From [Anoxybacillus] calidus (GTDB taxonomy: Bacteria > Bacillota > Bacilli > Bacillales > Anoxybacillaceae), in the NCBI RefSeq assembly GCF_013760845.1, contig NZ_JACDUU010000004.1, positions 69,877-133,876 on the forward strand: a stretch of DNA of 64,000 nucleotides, written 5' to 3'. Both the position numbers and the translations under genes were made by a program. Below the pieces are notes generated by a model that was not told the origin of the DNA, did not search any database, and saw nothing but the letters and a program-made list of their open reading frames with translations. This document shows positions 1 through 12,561 of the stretch, piece after piece (the stretch's first letter is position 1; each line of letters starts with the position of its first letter).

Positions 1-82
1 GCTTTGGAATAATTTGATCCGTATCAACATTGACACGGTCTAATCCAGCAACTTTTCCCGTATGAATTGTAAATGATTCCAA
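1..82 (-). CDS. leuD: 3-isopropylmalate dehydratase small subunit, N-terminal part only
   Basis: Only the first 27 codons are inside the window. They read MESFTIHTG, then KVAGLDRVNVDTDQIIPK, the usual LeuD N-terminus. The product pairs with LeuC to isomerise 2-isopropylmalate to 3-isopropylmalate in leucine synthesis. The start is a TTG at 80-82 preceded by AAGAAAGGAG at 91-100; no ATG is available in this frame. It begins 16 bp after the leuC stop, so it is the last visible cistron of the ilv-leu operon. Confidence 0.9.
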   Translation of the reverse strand, partial: MESFTIHTGKVAGLDRVNVDTDQIIPK

Positions 83-98
83 TTGCTTCACTCCTTTC

Positions 99-1514
99 TT
101 AATGTACTCGTTCTTCCTGTAGTTTTCGCACATCGACAAATCGGCCGTATATCGCAGCAGCGGCAGCCATTGGCGGACTTACTAAGTGAGTGCGCGCTCC
201 TTTTCCTTGTCTGCCTTCAAAATTACGATTGGAAGTAGACGCGCAATGCTCTCCTTCAGGAACAACATCGGGATTCATGCTTAAACACATGCTGCAGCCG
301 GAATCCCGCCATTCAAACCCGGCCTCTATAAATATCTTCGCTAAACCTTCTTCTTCCGCTCTTTTCTTCACTTCTTGAGAGCCGGGAACCACTAACGCTC
401 TTACGCCTGGGGCGACTTTCTTTCCTTTCACCACCTCTGCAGCAGCACGCAAATCGCTTAAACGGGAGTTCGTACAGGAACCGATAAAAACATGCTGAAT
501 CTGTATGTCGCTAATCGGCATTCCCGGTGTTAATCCCATATACTCGAGCGCCAATTTTGCTGCTTTTCTTTCTGTTTCTGTCGCAAAGTCTTCTAGATAA
601 GGAATGGTTTCCTCGATCGATGCACTCATTCCCGGTGTCGTCCCCCATGTAACCATCGGCGCAATTTCCGATGCATTCATTTCTACAGTCTTATCGTATG
701 TTGCTCCCTCATCTGTCGCCAATTCCCGCCAACGTTCAACTGCCTTTTCAAATTCCTCGCCTTTTGGTGCATATTTTTTTCCTCTTAAATATTCAAACGT
801 CACTTCGTCTGGACTTACTAAACCTGCGCGCGCTCCCGCTTCAATGGACATATTGCAAATCGTCATTCTTTCTTCCATTGACATGTTACGAATTGTTTCA
901 CCTGTAAATTCGATAATGTAACCTGTGCCAAAATCAACGCCATACTTACGGATAATCGCTAAAATAACATCCTTGGCAGTTACGCCCGGTGCTAGTTTTC
1001 CCGAGACACAGACTTGCAATGTTTTCGGACGATGCTGCCATAACGTTTGCGTAGCCAATACATGTTCTACTTCACTTGTACCGATTCCAAATGCCAATGC
1101 TCCGAATGCACCATGTGTAGATGTGTGACTATCACCGCAAACAATCGTTTTTCCCGGATGTGTTAAACCAAGCTCTGGGCCAATGACATGAACAATTCCT
1201 TGTTCGGGACTGTATAAATCAGCAAGCGGAATCGAAAATTCACGGCAGTTTCGTTCGAGAGCAGTAATTTGATTTTTTGCCACCTCATCATGAATCTCAA
1301 AACGATTGACGGTTGGAACATTGTGGTCCATCGTGGCAAACGTTAGATCGGGGCGGCGCACCTTCCGCCCCTTTTGTCTTAATCCTTCGAACGCCTGTGG
1401 AGAGGTGACTTCATGAACTAAATGTAGGTCGATATATAGTAAATCCGGCTTTCCATCTTCACAATATACAACATGATTCTCCCAAATTTTTTCAATAATT
1501 GTTCTCGGCTTCAA
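99..1514 (-). CDS. leuC: 3-isopropylmalate dehydratase large subunit
   Basis: Aconitase-family catalytic subunit that works with LeuD. About 471 residues, the normal length. Visible motifs are GDSHTSTHG near residues 127-135 and the three [4Fe-4S] ligands: Cys in IGSCTNSR near 347 and two in SGCSMC near 407 and 410. I place the start at the TTG of 1512-1514 ([11 protein letters not shown]) because GAGGTG lies 6 nt upstream and homologues start there. A longer frame from an ATG at 1535 adds seven unconserved residues and overlaps leuB. It follows leuB by 13 bp in the leucine operon. Confidence 0.95.
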   Translation of the reverse strand: MKPRTIIEKIWENHVVYCEDGKPDLLYIDLHLVHEVTSPQAFEGLRQKGRKVRRPDLTFATMDHNVPTVNRFEIHDEVAKNQITALERNCREFSIPLADLYSPEQGIVHVIGPELGLTHPGKTIVCGDSHTSTHGAFGALAFGIGTSEVEHVLATQTLWQHRPKTLQVCVSGKLAPGVTAKDVILAIIRKYGVDFGTGYIIEFTGETIRNMSMEERMTICNMSIEAGARAGLVSPDEVTFEYLRGKKYAPKGEEFEKAVERWRELATDEGATYDKTVEMNASEIAPMVTWGTTPGMSASIEETIPYLEDFATETERKAAKLALEYMGLTPGMPISDIQIQHVFIGSCTNSRLSDLRAAAEVVKGKKVAPGVRALVVPGSQEVKKRAEEEGLAKIFIEAGFEWRDSGCSMCLSMNPDVVPEGEHCASTSNRNFEGRQGKGARTHLVSPPMAAAAAIYGRFVDVRKLQEERVH

Positions 1515-1527
1515 CGTTATCACCTCA

Positions 1528-2643
1528 TTACGCATAGACAGCCATGATACTTAAGATCGCTGAATCATCAAGAATACGTTCTTTAATTTCTTCCACCATT
1601 TGCGTTGTTGAAACGACACGTTTACTGTTTTTAGCAACATCTGCCGTGCGATATCCAGCAGCTAACACTTGTTGAACCGCTTTTTCAATCGCATCAGCTT
1701 CTTCATGAAGCCCAAACGATAAACGAAGCATCATCGCACTTGATAAAATCATCGCAATCGGATTTGCCTTATTTTGACCGGCAATATCTGGGGCTGAGCC
1801 ATGAATCGGCTCATACAAACTTGGACCTGATGTTGATAAACTCGCTGATGGCAACATTCCGAGCGAACCGGTTAACACAGAAGCTTCATCACTTAAAATA
1901 TCCCCAAACATATTTTCTGTTACGAGAACATCAAACTGCTTCGGATTGCGGATCAACTGCATCGCTGCATTATCGACTAACATATGTTCAAGTGTCACAT
2001 CAGGAAAATCCTTAGCTACTTCTTCAGCAATTTCTCGCCACATTCGGCTCGATTCTAATACATTTGCTTTATCGACAGACGTTACCTTCTTTTTACGTTT
2101 TCCTGCTAATTCAAAAGCAGTCGTAATAATTCTTTTCATTTCTTCACGCTTATAATAGAGCGTATCGACAACCGCTTCTTCTCCGCTTTCGACGCGGCGC
2201 TCGCTCGGTTTTCCAAAATATAGACCGCCTGTTAACTCCCGAACAATCAATAAATCAACATCTTTCACTACTTCTGCCTTTAGCGGAGAAGAATCGACTA
2301 AACTATCATAAAATTTAACAGGCCGTAAGTTTGCAAATAAGTTCATCTCCTTGCGAATTTTTAACAACCCTCTTTCCGGACGCAAATGCGGAGGATTGTG
2401 GTCCCATTTCGGACCGCCAACCGCACCAAGTAACACAGCATCGCTTTCATGACACATTTGCAGCGTCTCATCTGGAAGCGGTGTTCCTTCACGGTCAATT
2501 GCTTCCCCGCCAATGAATCCATAAACAAATTCAAAACGATGATCAAACCGTGTACCGACCGCTTTTAAAATTTCAACTGCTCCTTTTGTTACTTCCTTCC
2601 CGATTCCGTCCCCCGGCAATACAGCAATACGATATTTTCCCAT
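1528..2643 (-). CDS. leuB: 3-isopropylmalate dehydrogenase
   Basis: Oxidatively decarboxylates 3-isopropylmalate to 2-oxoisocaproate using NAD, the third leucine-specific step. 371 residues. The N-terminus [15 protein letters not shown] is the family signature. ELTGGLYFG near 136-144 and the metal-binding aspartates in [10 protein letters not shown] near 248-252 are intact. The ATG at 2643 is chosen because GGAGGGG lies just upstream; the open frame runs five codons further but that extension is the ribosome-binding region. It sits between leuA and leuC with short gaps, so it is co-transcribed. Confidence 0.95.
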   Translation of the reverse strand: MGKYRIAVLPGDGIGKEVTKGAVEILKAVGTRFDHRFEFVYGFIGGEAIDREGTPLPDETLQMCHESDAVLLGAVGGPKWDHNPPHLRPERGLLKIRKEMNLFANLRPVKFYDSLVDSSPLKAEVVKDVDLLIVRELTGGLYFGKPSERRVESGEEAVVDTLYYKREEMKRIITTAFELAGKRKKKVTSVDKANVLESSRMWREIAEEVAKDFPDVTLEHMLVDNAAMQLIRNPKQFDVLVTENMFGDILSDEASVLTGSLGMLPSASLSTSGPSLYEPIHGSAPDIAGQNKANPIAMILSSAMMLRLSFGLHEEADAIEKAVQQVLAAGYRTADVAKNSKRVVSTTQMVEEIKERILDDSAILSIMAVYA

Positions 2644-2657
2644 GTTGCTCCCCTCCA

Positions 2658-5244
<2,587 letters not shown>

Positions 5245-5763
5245 TTAAATAATAAACGCTGTTTTATTGGAAGCGGCACTTTTTTGTGAGCCGCGTGTAA
5301 ACGCTGTTGTTCCGGTTCTAGCGATTTCTTTGATTCCATAAGGTCTAAGCAAGTCGATGAGCGCTTCGACTTTGTCTGATTCTCCTGTGACTTGAACGAC
5401 GAGGCTTTCGCGACTTACATCAACAATCGAAGCACGGAATGGTTCAATTAATGTATACACTTCATTACGTAAATTAGGATTGACTGCCACTTTAATGAGG
5501 GCTAATTCGCGAGCGACTATCGCTTGGTCAGTAATATCTGTTACTTTTAACACGTCGATTTGTTTGTTTAACTGCTTTGTAATTTGCTCTGCCGTGCGCT
5601 CATCTTCGACGTTGATAACAAACGTCATTCGTGACACGCCTTCTGTCTCTGTGTGTCCAACGGTGATGCTCTCAATGTTGTAATGGCGTTTTGTAAACAA
5701 CCCGGTAATTCGATTCAAAACGCCTGGGCGATTATTGACCGTCATTGTAATAATTCGTTTCAC
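5245..5763 (-). CDS. ilvH: Acetolactate synthase regulatory (small) subunit
   Basis: Regulatory partner of IlvB; confers valine sensitivity and full activity. 172 residues with an N-terminal ACT domain ([13 protein letters not shown] at about 7-19) and the usual ALS small-subunit C-terminal domain. The start is GTG. It shares four bases (GTGA) with the ilvB stop, so catalytic and regulatory subunits are probably translated in coupled fashion. It could equally be named ilvN. Confidence 0.94.
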   Translation of the reverse strand: MKRIITMTVNNRPGVLNRITGLFTKRHYNIESITVGHTETEGVSRMTFVINVEDERTAEQITKQLNKQIDVLKVTDITDQAIVARELALIKVAVNPNLRNEVYTLIEPFRASIVDVSRESLVVQVTGESDKVEALIDLLRPYGIKEIARTGTTAFTRGSQKSAASNKTAFII

Positions 5764-7478
5764 AGTTTCACCCCCACCATTTCATGCAATCCCTTGCCAG
5801 GCGCGACCATTGGATATACATTTTCATCAGCAGTCACATGAAAATCAAGCAATACCGGCTCATTTGTCGAAAATGCTTCTTTTAAAACTCGTACAGCCTC
5901 TTCCTCATTTTTCGCTCGAAAGCCTTTAATGTTATAAGCTTCAGCCAATTTTATAAAATCTGGTTGATTAGGGATTAAAGAATGAGAATAACGTTTTTCG
6001 TAAAAGAGTTCTTGCCATTGACGAACCATTCCAAGAGATTGGTTATTCACAATTACCACCTTAATTGGAAGATTGAGCTCATGAATAACAGATAACTCTT
6101 GCAACGTCATTTGGAATCCCGCATCGCCAACAATTGAAACAACAGTTGCTTTCGGCTCAGCTAGCTGTGCACCAATGGCTGCCGGAAGTCCGAATCCCAT
6201 TGTCCCAAGTCCCCCTGATGTAACCCAGCGATGCGGTTTAGTAAATTTGTAATATTGTGCAGCCCACATTTGATGCTGTCCAACGTCCGTTGTAACGATG
6301 GCTTCTCCACCTGTAAGTTCATAAAGGAGTTCAATTAACTTTTGTGGCTTAATTGTGCTCGTGTCGTTTTTATACACGAGCGGATACTCTTGTTTCCATT
6401 TTTTCAGCTGTTCGTGCCATGCTGCTGTATCTCCTGGTCTTCCTTCTTGATGAATCAGCTCTTTCAACGCTTCTTTTGCATCGCCAACAACTGGAATTTG
6501 CGTCGGAACGTTTTTCCCAATCTCTGCTGGATCAATATCGATGTGCGCAACGGTTGCTTTTGGCGCAAAATATTTTAAATTTCCTGTCACTCGATCATCA
6601 AAGCGAGCTCCGATATTGATCAATAAATCACATTCGTATAACGCCATATTTGCTGTGTATGTGCCATGCATACCAGCCATTCCTAAAAACAAAGGATGGT
6701 CTGCCGGGAATCCCCCTAAGCCTAATAGTGTATGGATAACTGGGATATGCTGCTGCTCTGCATATTGTTTAAGTTCATCTGCAGCATTAGCATGAAGCAC
6801 TCCAGCTCCAGCTAAAATCACTGGTTTTTTCGCTTGACTCACTGCTTCAACTAGCTTGCGAATTTGTAAATGATTGGGGCGAATGGTTGGCTGATATCCT
6901 GGCAGCTTCACCTCTTGCTCATAATCAAATTCCGCTTCACACACTGTAATATCTTTTGGGATATCGATTAAAACTGGACCTGGGCGACCTGTCGTTGCAA
7001 TATGAAATGCCTCTTTAATAATTTTGGGAAGTTCATTAATGTCACGAACTTGATAATTATGTTTTGTAATCGGCATTGTAATTCCCACAACATCAGCTTC
7101 CTGAAAAGCGTCAGATCCAATGACATGTGAGGCAACCTGCCCTGTAAATACAACAAGCGGAATCGAGTCAATCATCGCATCAGTCAAGCCTGTTACGATA
7201 TTAGTCGCTCCAGGACCTGACGTGGCAATCACCACTCCCGGCTTTCCAGCAATTCTCGCATACCCTTCTGCTGCATGAATGGCTCCTTGTTCATGTCGCG
7301 TCAATACGTGAAATACACCTGAATCATACAATTTGTCATAAATCGGTAACACCGCACCGCCTGGGTAACCAAAAATCACCTCAACCTTTTCCGCTTTTAA
7401 TGCTTCAATCAACATCGATGCTCCGCTGATTTTTGTCTTTTGCAACCTTTTCTCTTCCACTTTCATATTTGTTGTCAT
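5760..7478 (-). CDS. ilvB: Acetolactate synthase catalytic (large) subunit
   Basis: Thiamine-diphosphate enzyme making acetolactate from pyruvate, the first common branched-chain step. 572 residues. Motifs include [12 protein letters not shown] near 38, the catalytic glutamate in [13 protein letters not shown] near 61-73, and the ThDP-binding GDAGFQ...NNQSLG block in the C-terminal third. First gene after the Leu T-box; AGGGGGAAGGG precedes the ATG. Confidence 0.96.
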   Translation of the reverse strand: MTTNMKVEEKRLQKTKISGASMLIEALKAEKVEVIFGYPGGAVLPIYDKLYDSGVFHVLTRHEQGAIHAAEGYARIAGKPGVVIATSGPGATNIVTGLTDAMIDSIPLVVFTGQVASHVIGSDAFQEADVVGITMPITKHNYQVRDINELPKIIKEAFHIATTGRPGPVLIDIPKDITVCEAEFDYEQEVKLPGYQPTIRPNHLQIRKLVEAVSQAKKPVILAGAGVLHANAADELKQYAEQQHIPVIHTLLGLGGFPADHPLFLGMAGMHGTYTANMALYECDLLINIGARFDDRVTGNLKYFAPKATVAHIDIDPAEIGKNVPTQIPVVGDAKEALKELIHQEGRPGDTAAWHEQLKKWKQEYPLVYKNDTSTIKPQKLIELLYELTGGEAIVTTDVGQHQMWAAQYYKFTKPHRWVTSGGLGTMGFGLPAAIGAQLAEPKATVVSIVGDAGFQMTLQELSVIHELNLPIKVVIVNNQSLGMVRQWQELFYEKRYSHSLIPNQPDFIKLAEAYNIKGFRAKNEEEAVRVLKEAFSTNEPVLLDFHVTADENVYPMVAPGKGLHEMVGVKL

Positions 7479-7504
7479 CCACCCTTCCCCCTAAAAATAT
7501 TGAA

Positions 7505-7895
7505 TTAAAAAAACCTCTTCACCCCATACAGACCTTCTCCTCGAAAGTCAAAGGGGCGAAAAGGTTTACTTTCCGCGGTACCACCCTTCTTCGTGGTCAT
7601 CATGACCACCTCACGAGGGCATTCCCATAAGTGTCTGACCTTACACATATTTCACGATGTATCTAATGTTATGTACGATATATGATGTTGTGGGGTCTGA
7701 CACTTTACTTTTAGAACACCCTCATTTTAATAACGAGTGGAAAATCTCCACCCGGCCAACCCTACTAGTTAGTAACGTTCAGGCTGACGCTCAGAGGTGA
7801 GTTCATCAAACGGCAGCATCACCGGTTCCCAGCTTCCCCGGCTCTCTGTAGATACCTTCCCCGCTGACTACTTATCCTCTTCAACGCTTTCTCTT
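7505..7895 (-). promoter_or_regulatory. T-box leader of ilv-leu operon, leucine specifier CUC
   Basis: The leader RNA is read on the minus strand. The T-box sequence GGGTGGTACCGCGG is at 7573-7586. It is followed by a terminator whose arms lie at about 7511-7525 and 7553-7567, with a U-run at 7507-7513. The specifier loop reads GAA-CTC-ACC; CTC is complementary to 7799-7801 and codes leucine, as in the B. subtilis ilv-leu leader. Uncharged tRNA-Leu should stabilise the antiterminator and switch the operon on. A mobile-type hairpin repeat occupies 7615-7723, between the specifier stem and the antiterminator. Confidence 0.93.
7615..7723 (-). repeat. Dispersed hairpin repeat, copy 1 (inside T-box leader)
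   Basis: Outer stem: gagggcattc (7615-7624) pairs with gaacaccctc (7714-7723), ten pairs including two G-U. Inner stem: aagtgtctgacc (7629-7640) pairs with ggtctgacactt (to 7705), 11 of 12. The loop carries the family core CATATATCGTACATAAC. It is orientated opposite to copies 2-5, 7 and 8 on the chromosome. Confidence 0.85.
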
Positions 7896-7905
7896 TATAT
7901 TAAAA

Positions 7906-8811
7906 TTATCCCACATTCATATTAGAGCTAGGTTGATATACTTTTACACCTTCAGAAACAACCCGCTGTCTAAATGCTTCAAGCAATCGTTTTGTATGTT
8001 CTCCTGGCACTCCATCGCCAATAATACGGCCATCGACTTTAACAACAGCGATGACTTCGGCTGCTGTTCCTGTTAAAAATACTTCGTCAGCCGTGTAGAC
8101 ATCATGACGAGTAAACGGTTCTTCTTTGACGACATAGCCAAGTTCTTGAGCAATTTCAATAATTGCATCGCGCGTAATTCCTTCAAGGGCACCGACATAT
8201 CCAGGCGGTGTATAAAGCACACCGTTTTTTACGATAAACACGTTATCAGCCGATCCTTCAGCGACATAGCCTTGATCATTTAACATGAGCGCTTCGCTGA
8301 CATTGGCTAAATGGGCTTCAATTCTCACTAAAATATTATTTAAGTAGTTAAGAGATTTCACTTTTGGACTAAGCACATCAGGTCGATTCCGCCGCGTTGG
8401 AACCGTAACAACCTCAATTCCCGTTTCATACAAATGTTTTGGAAAAATCGCTAACGGTTCAGCAATGACAACAACTTGTGGTTTTTTACACTTATAAGGG
8501 TCAAGCCCCAAATCGCCAACACCGCGGGAAACAATGGCGCGAATGTAAGCATCTTGATATCCGTTTTTTTGTATTGTTTGAACGATAATGTCTGTTAATT
8601 CTTCTTTTGTGTAAGGGATATTAAGCAAAATCGACTTTGCCGATCTATAAAGCCGATCAATATGTTCCTTCAAACGAAACACATTTCCGCTGTAGACGCG
8701 AATTCCTTCAAATACTCCATCTCCATACAAAAATCCGTGATCATAGACAGAAATTTTCGCGTTTTCTTTTGTAACAAATTCATCGTTTAAAAAAATCCAT
8801 TGTTCGTTCAC
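7906..8811 (-). CDS. ilvE: Branched-chain amino acid aminotransferase
   Basis: PLP fold-type IV enzyme performing the last transamination to Leu, Ile and Val. 301 residues. YDHGFLYGDGVFEGIR near 23-38 is the family signature, the PLP lysine is in KVKSLNYLNN (about 152), and the EGSADNVFI phosphate-cup motif follows. I use GTG 8811 with GAGGGG seven bases upstream; the open frame extends eight codons to a TTG. The gene has its own promoter and is separated from ilvB by the T-box leader, so ilvB-leuD are tRNA-Leu controlled while ilvE is not. Confidence 0.95.
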   Translation of the reverse strand: MNEQWIFLNDEFVTKENAKISVYDHGFLYGDGVFEGIRVYSGNVFRLKEHIDRLYRSAKSILLNIPYTKEELTDIIVQTIQKNGYQDAYIRAIVSRGVGDLGLDPYKCKKPQVVVIAEPLAIFPKHLYETGIEVVTVPTRRNRPDVLSPKVKSLNYLNNILVRIEAHLANVSEALMLNDQGYVAEGSADNVFIVKNGVLYTPPGYVGALEGITRDAIIEIAQELGYVVKEEPFTRHDVYTADEVFLTGTAAEVIAVVKVDGRIIGDGVPGEHTKRLLEAFRQRVVSEGVKVYQPSSNMNVG

Positions 8812-8897
8812 TATTTTTCCCCTCTTCCCTTGCAAGTAGCGCTTTCCTTATCTGAGTTTTCATCAATTATCAAATTTGTTTGATTTATTTGAAAATT

Positions 8898-8926
8898 ATC
8901 ATACGCTCAATCTCAAGAAGAGTCAA
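8898..8926 (-). promoter_or_regulatory. Promoter of ilvE, with possible CodY box downstream
   Basis: Sigma-A type TTGACT (8921-8926), 17-bp spacer, TATGAT (8898-8903). Just downstream the sequence AATTTTCAAATAAAT matches the CodY consensus AATTTTCWGAAAATT at 12 of 15 positions. CodY control of branched-chain genes is established in B. subtilis; here it is only a suggestion. Confidence 0.7.
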
Positions 8927-9065
8927 TACCATTTTTGGAATATTTAGATTTATTAGAATATTTGTATACGCTTTCATTGCGATGAAATCAAGGATTTTAA
9001 GATGTAAAAATTTTTTATTTTGTTTGTGCTTGTATTGATTTAAGAAATCCATTTTCAAGACAAAC

Positions 9066-9104
9066 AAAAACCTCTCTTTCCTAATTTAGGAAAGAGAGGT
9101 TTTT
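9066..9104 (-). terminator. Terminator after tRNA-Arg
   Basis: A near-perfect 14-bp stem (cctctctttcctaa / ttaggaaagagagg, 9071-9099) with a T-run in the direction of tRNA transcription. It also has A/T tracts on both sides and may work in both directions. Confidence 0.9.
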
Positions 9105-9107
9105 ACA

Positions 9108-9181
9108 CGTCCCAGGAGAGATTCGAACTCCCGACCGACGGCTTAGAAGGCCGCTGCTCTATCCTGCTGAGCTACTGGGAC
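9108..9181 (-). tRNA. tRNA-Arg, anticodon TCT
   Basis: Cloverleaf by eye: acceptor GTCCCAG/CTGGGAC, D arm GCTC...GAGC, anticodon loop CTTCTAA giving TCT, T arm GGGAG-TTCGAAT-CTCTC (one wobble pair), discriminator G. CCA is not encoded. It reads AGA (and AGG) codons. It stands alone between ysnB and ilvE. Confidence 0.96.
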
Positions 9182-9259
9182 ACAATTCATATTCGATTTC
9201 AAAGACATTTATTATTATAAATAACTAATGTTATAAAGTCAATACATTATTAAAACAGA

Positions 9260-9377
9260 GAGGCTGACCCTAAAGCAAAGTGTCAGCCCCTACAATCACA
9301 ATATATCGTACATCATTAGATGAGAACACTATATATTATAGGTTTCGCGTGAGCTCAGACACTCTTGAGTCAGCCTC
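9260..9377. repeat. Dispersed hairpin repeat, copy 2
   Basis: Outer arms gaggctgac (9260-9268) and gtcagcctc (9369-9377). The inner left arm begins aagtgtcag and the loop holds AATATATCGTACATCATTAG. The repeat overlaps the ysnB stop codon by two bases: the gene ends ...CTA TGA and GAGGCTGAC begins inside that TGA. It probably serves as the 3' end hairpin of the rph-rdgB-ysnB transcript. Confidence 0.85.
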
Positions 9378-9885
9378 ATAGTGAAAAAGTTTGTGATAAA
9401 GTTGGGATTTCGTTGCCATGAATGTCATAAAAATATACCGTCGCTTTTTCTTCGTCAATCTCAAGTATGACATATGTTTTTTCTTTTCTCATACGCGGCA
9501 GATAGATGCTTCCGGGATTAATAAATAAAATACCGTTGATATTTTCTGCTCCGGCAATATGGGAATGACCGAAACATACGACTTTTGCTCCGATTTCTTG
9601 AGCACGATAATAAAGATTCATGAATGTCATCTTTACATTATAACGATGACCATGAGTGATAAAAAAGCGAACGCCTTGAATGTCTTCCGTTCGTTCTTCC
9701 GGAAATTCCTTCGCAAAATCACAGTTGCCACGGACATACAAAAAATTTTGCAGTTCGGAACTTCCATACGGCAATTCTGAATCACCGCAATGAATAAAAG
9801 CATCTACTTTTCCGGAATGGCGATTTTTTATTTCCACAAGCTCTCTTGTTAATCCGTGACTGTCACTAACAATGAGTACTTTCAT
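9376..9885 (-). CDS. ysnB: YsnB-type metallophosphoesterase
   Basis: Small MJ0936/YfcE-like calcineurin-fold phosphodiesterase, 169 residues. The metal-binding series is intact: SDSHG near 7-11, HCGDSE near 32-37, RGNCDF near 49-54, THGHR near 75-79 and GHSH near 106-109. Its natural substrate is not known with confidence. It lies 5 bp after rdgB in the ysmB-racE-gerM-rph-rdgB-ysnB cluster known from B. subtilis. Its stop codon is supplied at the edge of hairpin repeat copy 2. Confidence 0.9.
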   Translation of the reverse strand: MKVLIVSDSHGLTRELVEIKNRHSGKVDAFIHCGDSELPYGSSELQNFLYVRGNCDFAKEFPEERTEDIQGVRFFITHGHRYNVKMTFMNLYYRAQEIGAKVVCFGHSHIAGAENINGILFINPGSIYLPRMRKEKTYVILEIDEEKATVYFYDIHGNEIPTLSQTFSL

Positions 9886-9890
9886 TTCAC

Positions 9891-10496
9891 CTACTCCTTA
9901 GTCTCAACAAGCTCGTCCCATATTTTTTCTAATTTTTTCAATGCATTCGCCCGATGACTAATTTTATTTTTCTCTTCTTTTGAAAGCTCTGCCATCGTTT
10001 TTTGTTTCTCTGGTACATAAAAAATCGGATCATAGCCGAAGCCATTCGTTCCTGTTGGTGCTTCTGCAATATATCCTTCACATGTTCCTTCGACTACAAC
10101 TGTGCGCTGACGAGGAATGGCAACTGCCAATGCACAATGAAAACGGGCTGTTCGTTTTTCAAAAGGAACCCCTTTTAATTCCTCAAGTACTTTAGCTATA
10201 TTTTCCTTGTCATTTTTATGTTCACCGGCATAACGAGCAGAGTAGACGCCTGGTTTGCCGTTTAATGCATCAACCACCAACCCAGAATCGTCGGCAATCA
10301 CAACTTTATTCAAATAATTAGCGATTGTTTCCGCTTTTAAAATCGCATTTTCAGCAAACGTTTCTCCTGTTTCTTCAACATCAGGAGCGTTCTCAAAATC
10401 TAAAAGCGATTTTACTTCAACTTCTTTTTCAGCAAATAGCGTTTGAAATTCCTTTACTTTTCCGGCATTTTTCGTAGCGATAATAACTTCTTTCAC
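9891..10496 (-). CDS. rdgB: XTP/dITP diphosphatase (Ham1 family)
   Basis: Hydrolyses non-canonical purine triphosphates (ITP, dITP, XTP) so that they are not incorporated into DNA. 201 residues. [12 protein letters not shown] at the N-terminus, [24 protein letters not shown] in the middle and the C-terminal FGYDPIF and SHRANAL motifs are diagnostic. The GTG start overlaps the rph stop by four bases (GTGA). B. subtilis name ysnA. Confidence 0.95.
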   Translation of the reverse strand: MKEVIIATKNAGKVKEFQTLFAEKEVEVKSLLDFENAPDVEETGETFAENAILKAETIANYLNKVVIADDSGLVVDALNGKPGVYSARYAGEHKNDKENIAKVLEELKGVPFEKRTARFHCALAVAIPRQRTVVVEGTCEGYIAEAPTGTNGFGYDPIFYVPEKQKTMAELSKEEKNKISHRANALKKLEKIWDELVETKE

Positions 10497-11254
10497 TGTT
10501 CCTCCACTCTTTCCGAACGAGTTATTTTCTCTACTAGACCTCCTAGTACTTGTTTCTGAATCTCGATCAGCTCCCGAATTCCTGCTTCTGCTGTTTCCAA
10601 TAATTCATTTAATTGTTCACGAGAAAAGGTTGCTTCCTCTCCTGTTCCTTGAATTTCAACAAAATTTCCTGCTCCTGTCATCACGATATTCATGTCTACC
10701 TCTGCTTTAGAGTCTTCAGCATAATTTAAATCTAAAATAACCCCGTGTTCCGGATCAATACCAACTGAAGTTGCGGCAAGGAAATCGGTAATCGGCCATT
10801 CCGTGAGTTTTTCTTCTTCTACAAGCTTAGCTAATGCTAACACCATTGCCACAAACGCACCTGTAATGGATGCCGTGCGTGTTCCGCCATCCGCCTGAAT
10901 GACGTCGCAGTCAATCCAAATGGTCTTTTCTCCAAGCTTTTGTAAATCAACAACAGAACGTAAAGCACGTCCGATAAGACGCTGAATTTCCATCGTACGT
11001 CCGGACACTTTTCCTTTGCTCGATTCACGCGGATTGCGTTGCTCTGTTGCCCGCGGCAGCATTGCATATTCAGCAGTAATCCATCCTTTTCCTTCACCGC
11101 GCATGAATGGCGGAACTTTATCATCAATGCTAGCGGTGCAAATGACTTTCGTATCTCCTATGGAAATAAGAACAGAACCTTCTGCATGTTTTATGTAATG
11201 TGTTTCAATATGTACTGGCCGCAACTGACGCTTTTCTCTTCCATCTACTCTCAT
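10493..11254 (-). CDS. rph: Ribonuclease PH
   Basis: Phosphorolytic 3'-5' exoribonuclease trimming tRNA 3' ends. 253 residues. [13 protein letters not shown] at the start, the [18 protein letters not shown] segment and the [19 protein letters not shown] active-site block are all present. The ATG is preceded by AAGGAGG. A gap of about 95 bp separates it from gerM, so it may have its own promoter, but the gene order suggests one operon. Confidence 0.95.
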   Translation of the reverse strand: MRVDGREKRQLRPVHIETHYIKHAEGSVLISIGDTKVICTASIDDKVPPFMRGEGKGWITAEYAMLPRATEQRNPRESSKGKVSGRTMEIQRLIGRALRSVVDLQKLGEKTIWIDCDVIQADGGTRTASITGAFVAMVLALAKLVEEEKLTEWPITDFLAATSVGIDPEHGVILDLNYAEDSKAEVDMNIVMTGAGNFVEIQGTGEEATFSREQLNELLETAEAGIRELIEIQKQVLGGLVEKITRSERVEEQ

Positions 11255-11350
11255 AAAAGCAACCTCCTTAGCACTCTGAATAAACAGAAAGAGGCGGCTT
11301 CGTTGCCTACCTCCTTATTGTTCTTTATATAGTATAGCAAAAAAAGTTTT

Positions 11351-12433
11351 TTAAAAACTACCTGTATTCACATTTTCTGGCCTTGTTACTGGCTCGGCTA
11401 GTGATGTTCCATCTTCTTTCACAAGATTTGCTTTTCCATTTACAGTAATGGCTACACTTTCAATTCCTTCTTGTTCTGTTAATGAGAGAACAAGCGAATT
11501 TAGGACATGCTGAGAAATAACATTTTTCTCTTTGCTTCCATAAATACCCTCATTAAAGTTCAATGTCACTTTGCCATTTTCATATTTTGGCTTATCTAAT
11601 AACTTCACATCTGCTTGAAAATCGCTTAACAGTCCGCTCGTATAGCTAGGGCCTTTAATTAATTCATTGACGATAGCGACAACATGATCTTCCTCTTTAT
11701 TTGAAACCCGGCGTGTAACAGGAACATAGTAAGTTTGCTCATCTTCTTGAGCTAAAAAATACACTGTTACAGGGTGTGTATTTGTAATATCTACTACACC
11801 GCTTGTATCAATATTGATGCCATCTTCACGGCTTACCCCGTCTTGAATCGGCGTTCCGTTGACCGGCATTACCGATTGGTCATGACCATTAATGCGAATT
11901 TTTACTTTTTTGACTTTATCAAATTGTGTCAATGTCCACGTAATCGCTTGTAAAATCTTCTTTTCATCTTCTTTCCTATAATTCGAAAACTCTGGAGAAA
12001 AGTCAGCAATGATCGTTCCATCTTTTTCAAGTTTCACTCCAAGCACCCGCGTATCTGCAGGCAGTACAGCCCGGAAGCCGTTTGGCAATATTTCTGATAC
12101 CGGACCGTCTTCTACTAAATATTCTAAAGCTTGCTTTGCTACAGCGTCCGTTTTTGGCAATTCGAGCGTTTGTGGAACAACAAAACCGTTTTTATCAATT
12201 AAATATAACTCTCTCTTTACTGTTGCTGTTGCTTTTTCCCCCTCTTTTGCACTCGTTTGCTTTTCGCCTTCTTTACTAGGTTGTATCGCTTCTCCGTCTT
12301 CTAAGTAAGTAACGTCTTGTGGCGGGTCAATTTCTTTGACTGCTTTGTCTTCTCCGAAAAGACCGCAACCGCTAAGTAACATTGTTAAGACAATGAATGA
12401 AGCAGCAAACTTGCACGCACGGCGATTTAACAT
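11351..12433 (-). CDS. gerM: Spore germination lipoprotein GerM
   Basis: 360-residue lipoprotein involved in sporulation and germination. The signal peptide ends in the lipobox LLSG-C at residue 23. Two GerMN (sporulation/spore germination) domains occupy about 80-200 and 225-345, each with the VKIRINGHDQS / VAITVNGKAN type strand near its end. In B. subtilis the protein localises to the engulfing septum and is needed for germination. Located between racE and rph as in B. subtilis. Confidence 0.93.
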   Translation of the reverse strand: MLNRRACKFAASFIVLTMLLSGCGLFGEDKAVKEIDPPQDVTYLEDGEAIQPSKEGEKQTSAKEGEKATATVKRELYLIDKNGFVVPQTLELPKTDAVAKQALEYLVEDGPVSEILPNGFRAVLPADTRVLGVKLEKDGTIIADFSPEFSNYRKEDEKKILQAITWTLTQFDKVKKVKIRINGHDQSVMPVNGTPIQDGVSREDGINIDTSGVVDITNTHPVTVYFLAQEDEQTYYVPVTRRVSNKEEDHVVAIVNELIKGPSYTSGLLSDFQADVKLLDKPKYENGKVTLNFNEGIYGSKEKNVISQHVLNSLVLSLTEQEGIESVAITVNGKANLVKEDGTSLAEPVTRPENVNTGSF

Positions 12434-12525
12434 ACATTTCCCTCCTATTGACCAGTTTGTACTACTATGTATACGAGCCTTTTAAAAAATTAGAACATAA
12501 AAAGCAAAATGAGTCGTTTCATAAA

Positions 12526-12561
12526 TAAAAACTCCTTCGACTTTAAGCCGAAGGAGTTTTT
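12526..12561 (-). terminator. Terminator overlapping the racE 3' end
   Basis: A 12-bp stem aaaactccttcg / cgaaggagtttt flanks a ten-base loop, followed by a T-run on the minus strand. The racE stop codon lies in the loop. It should reduce read-through into gerM. Confidence 0.85.
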
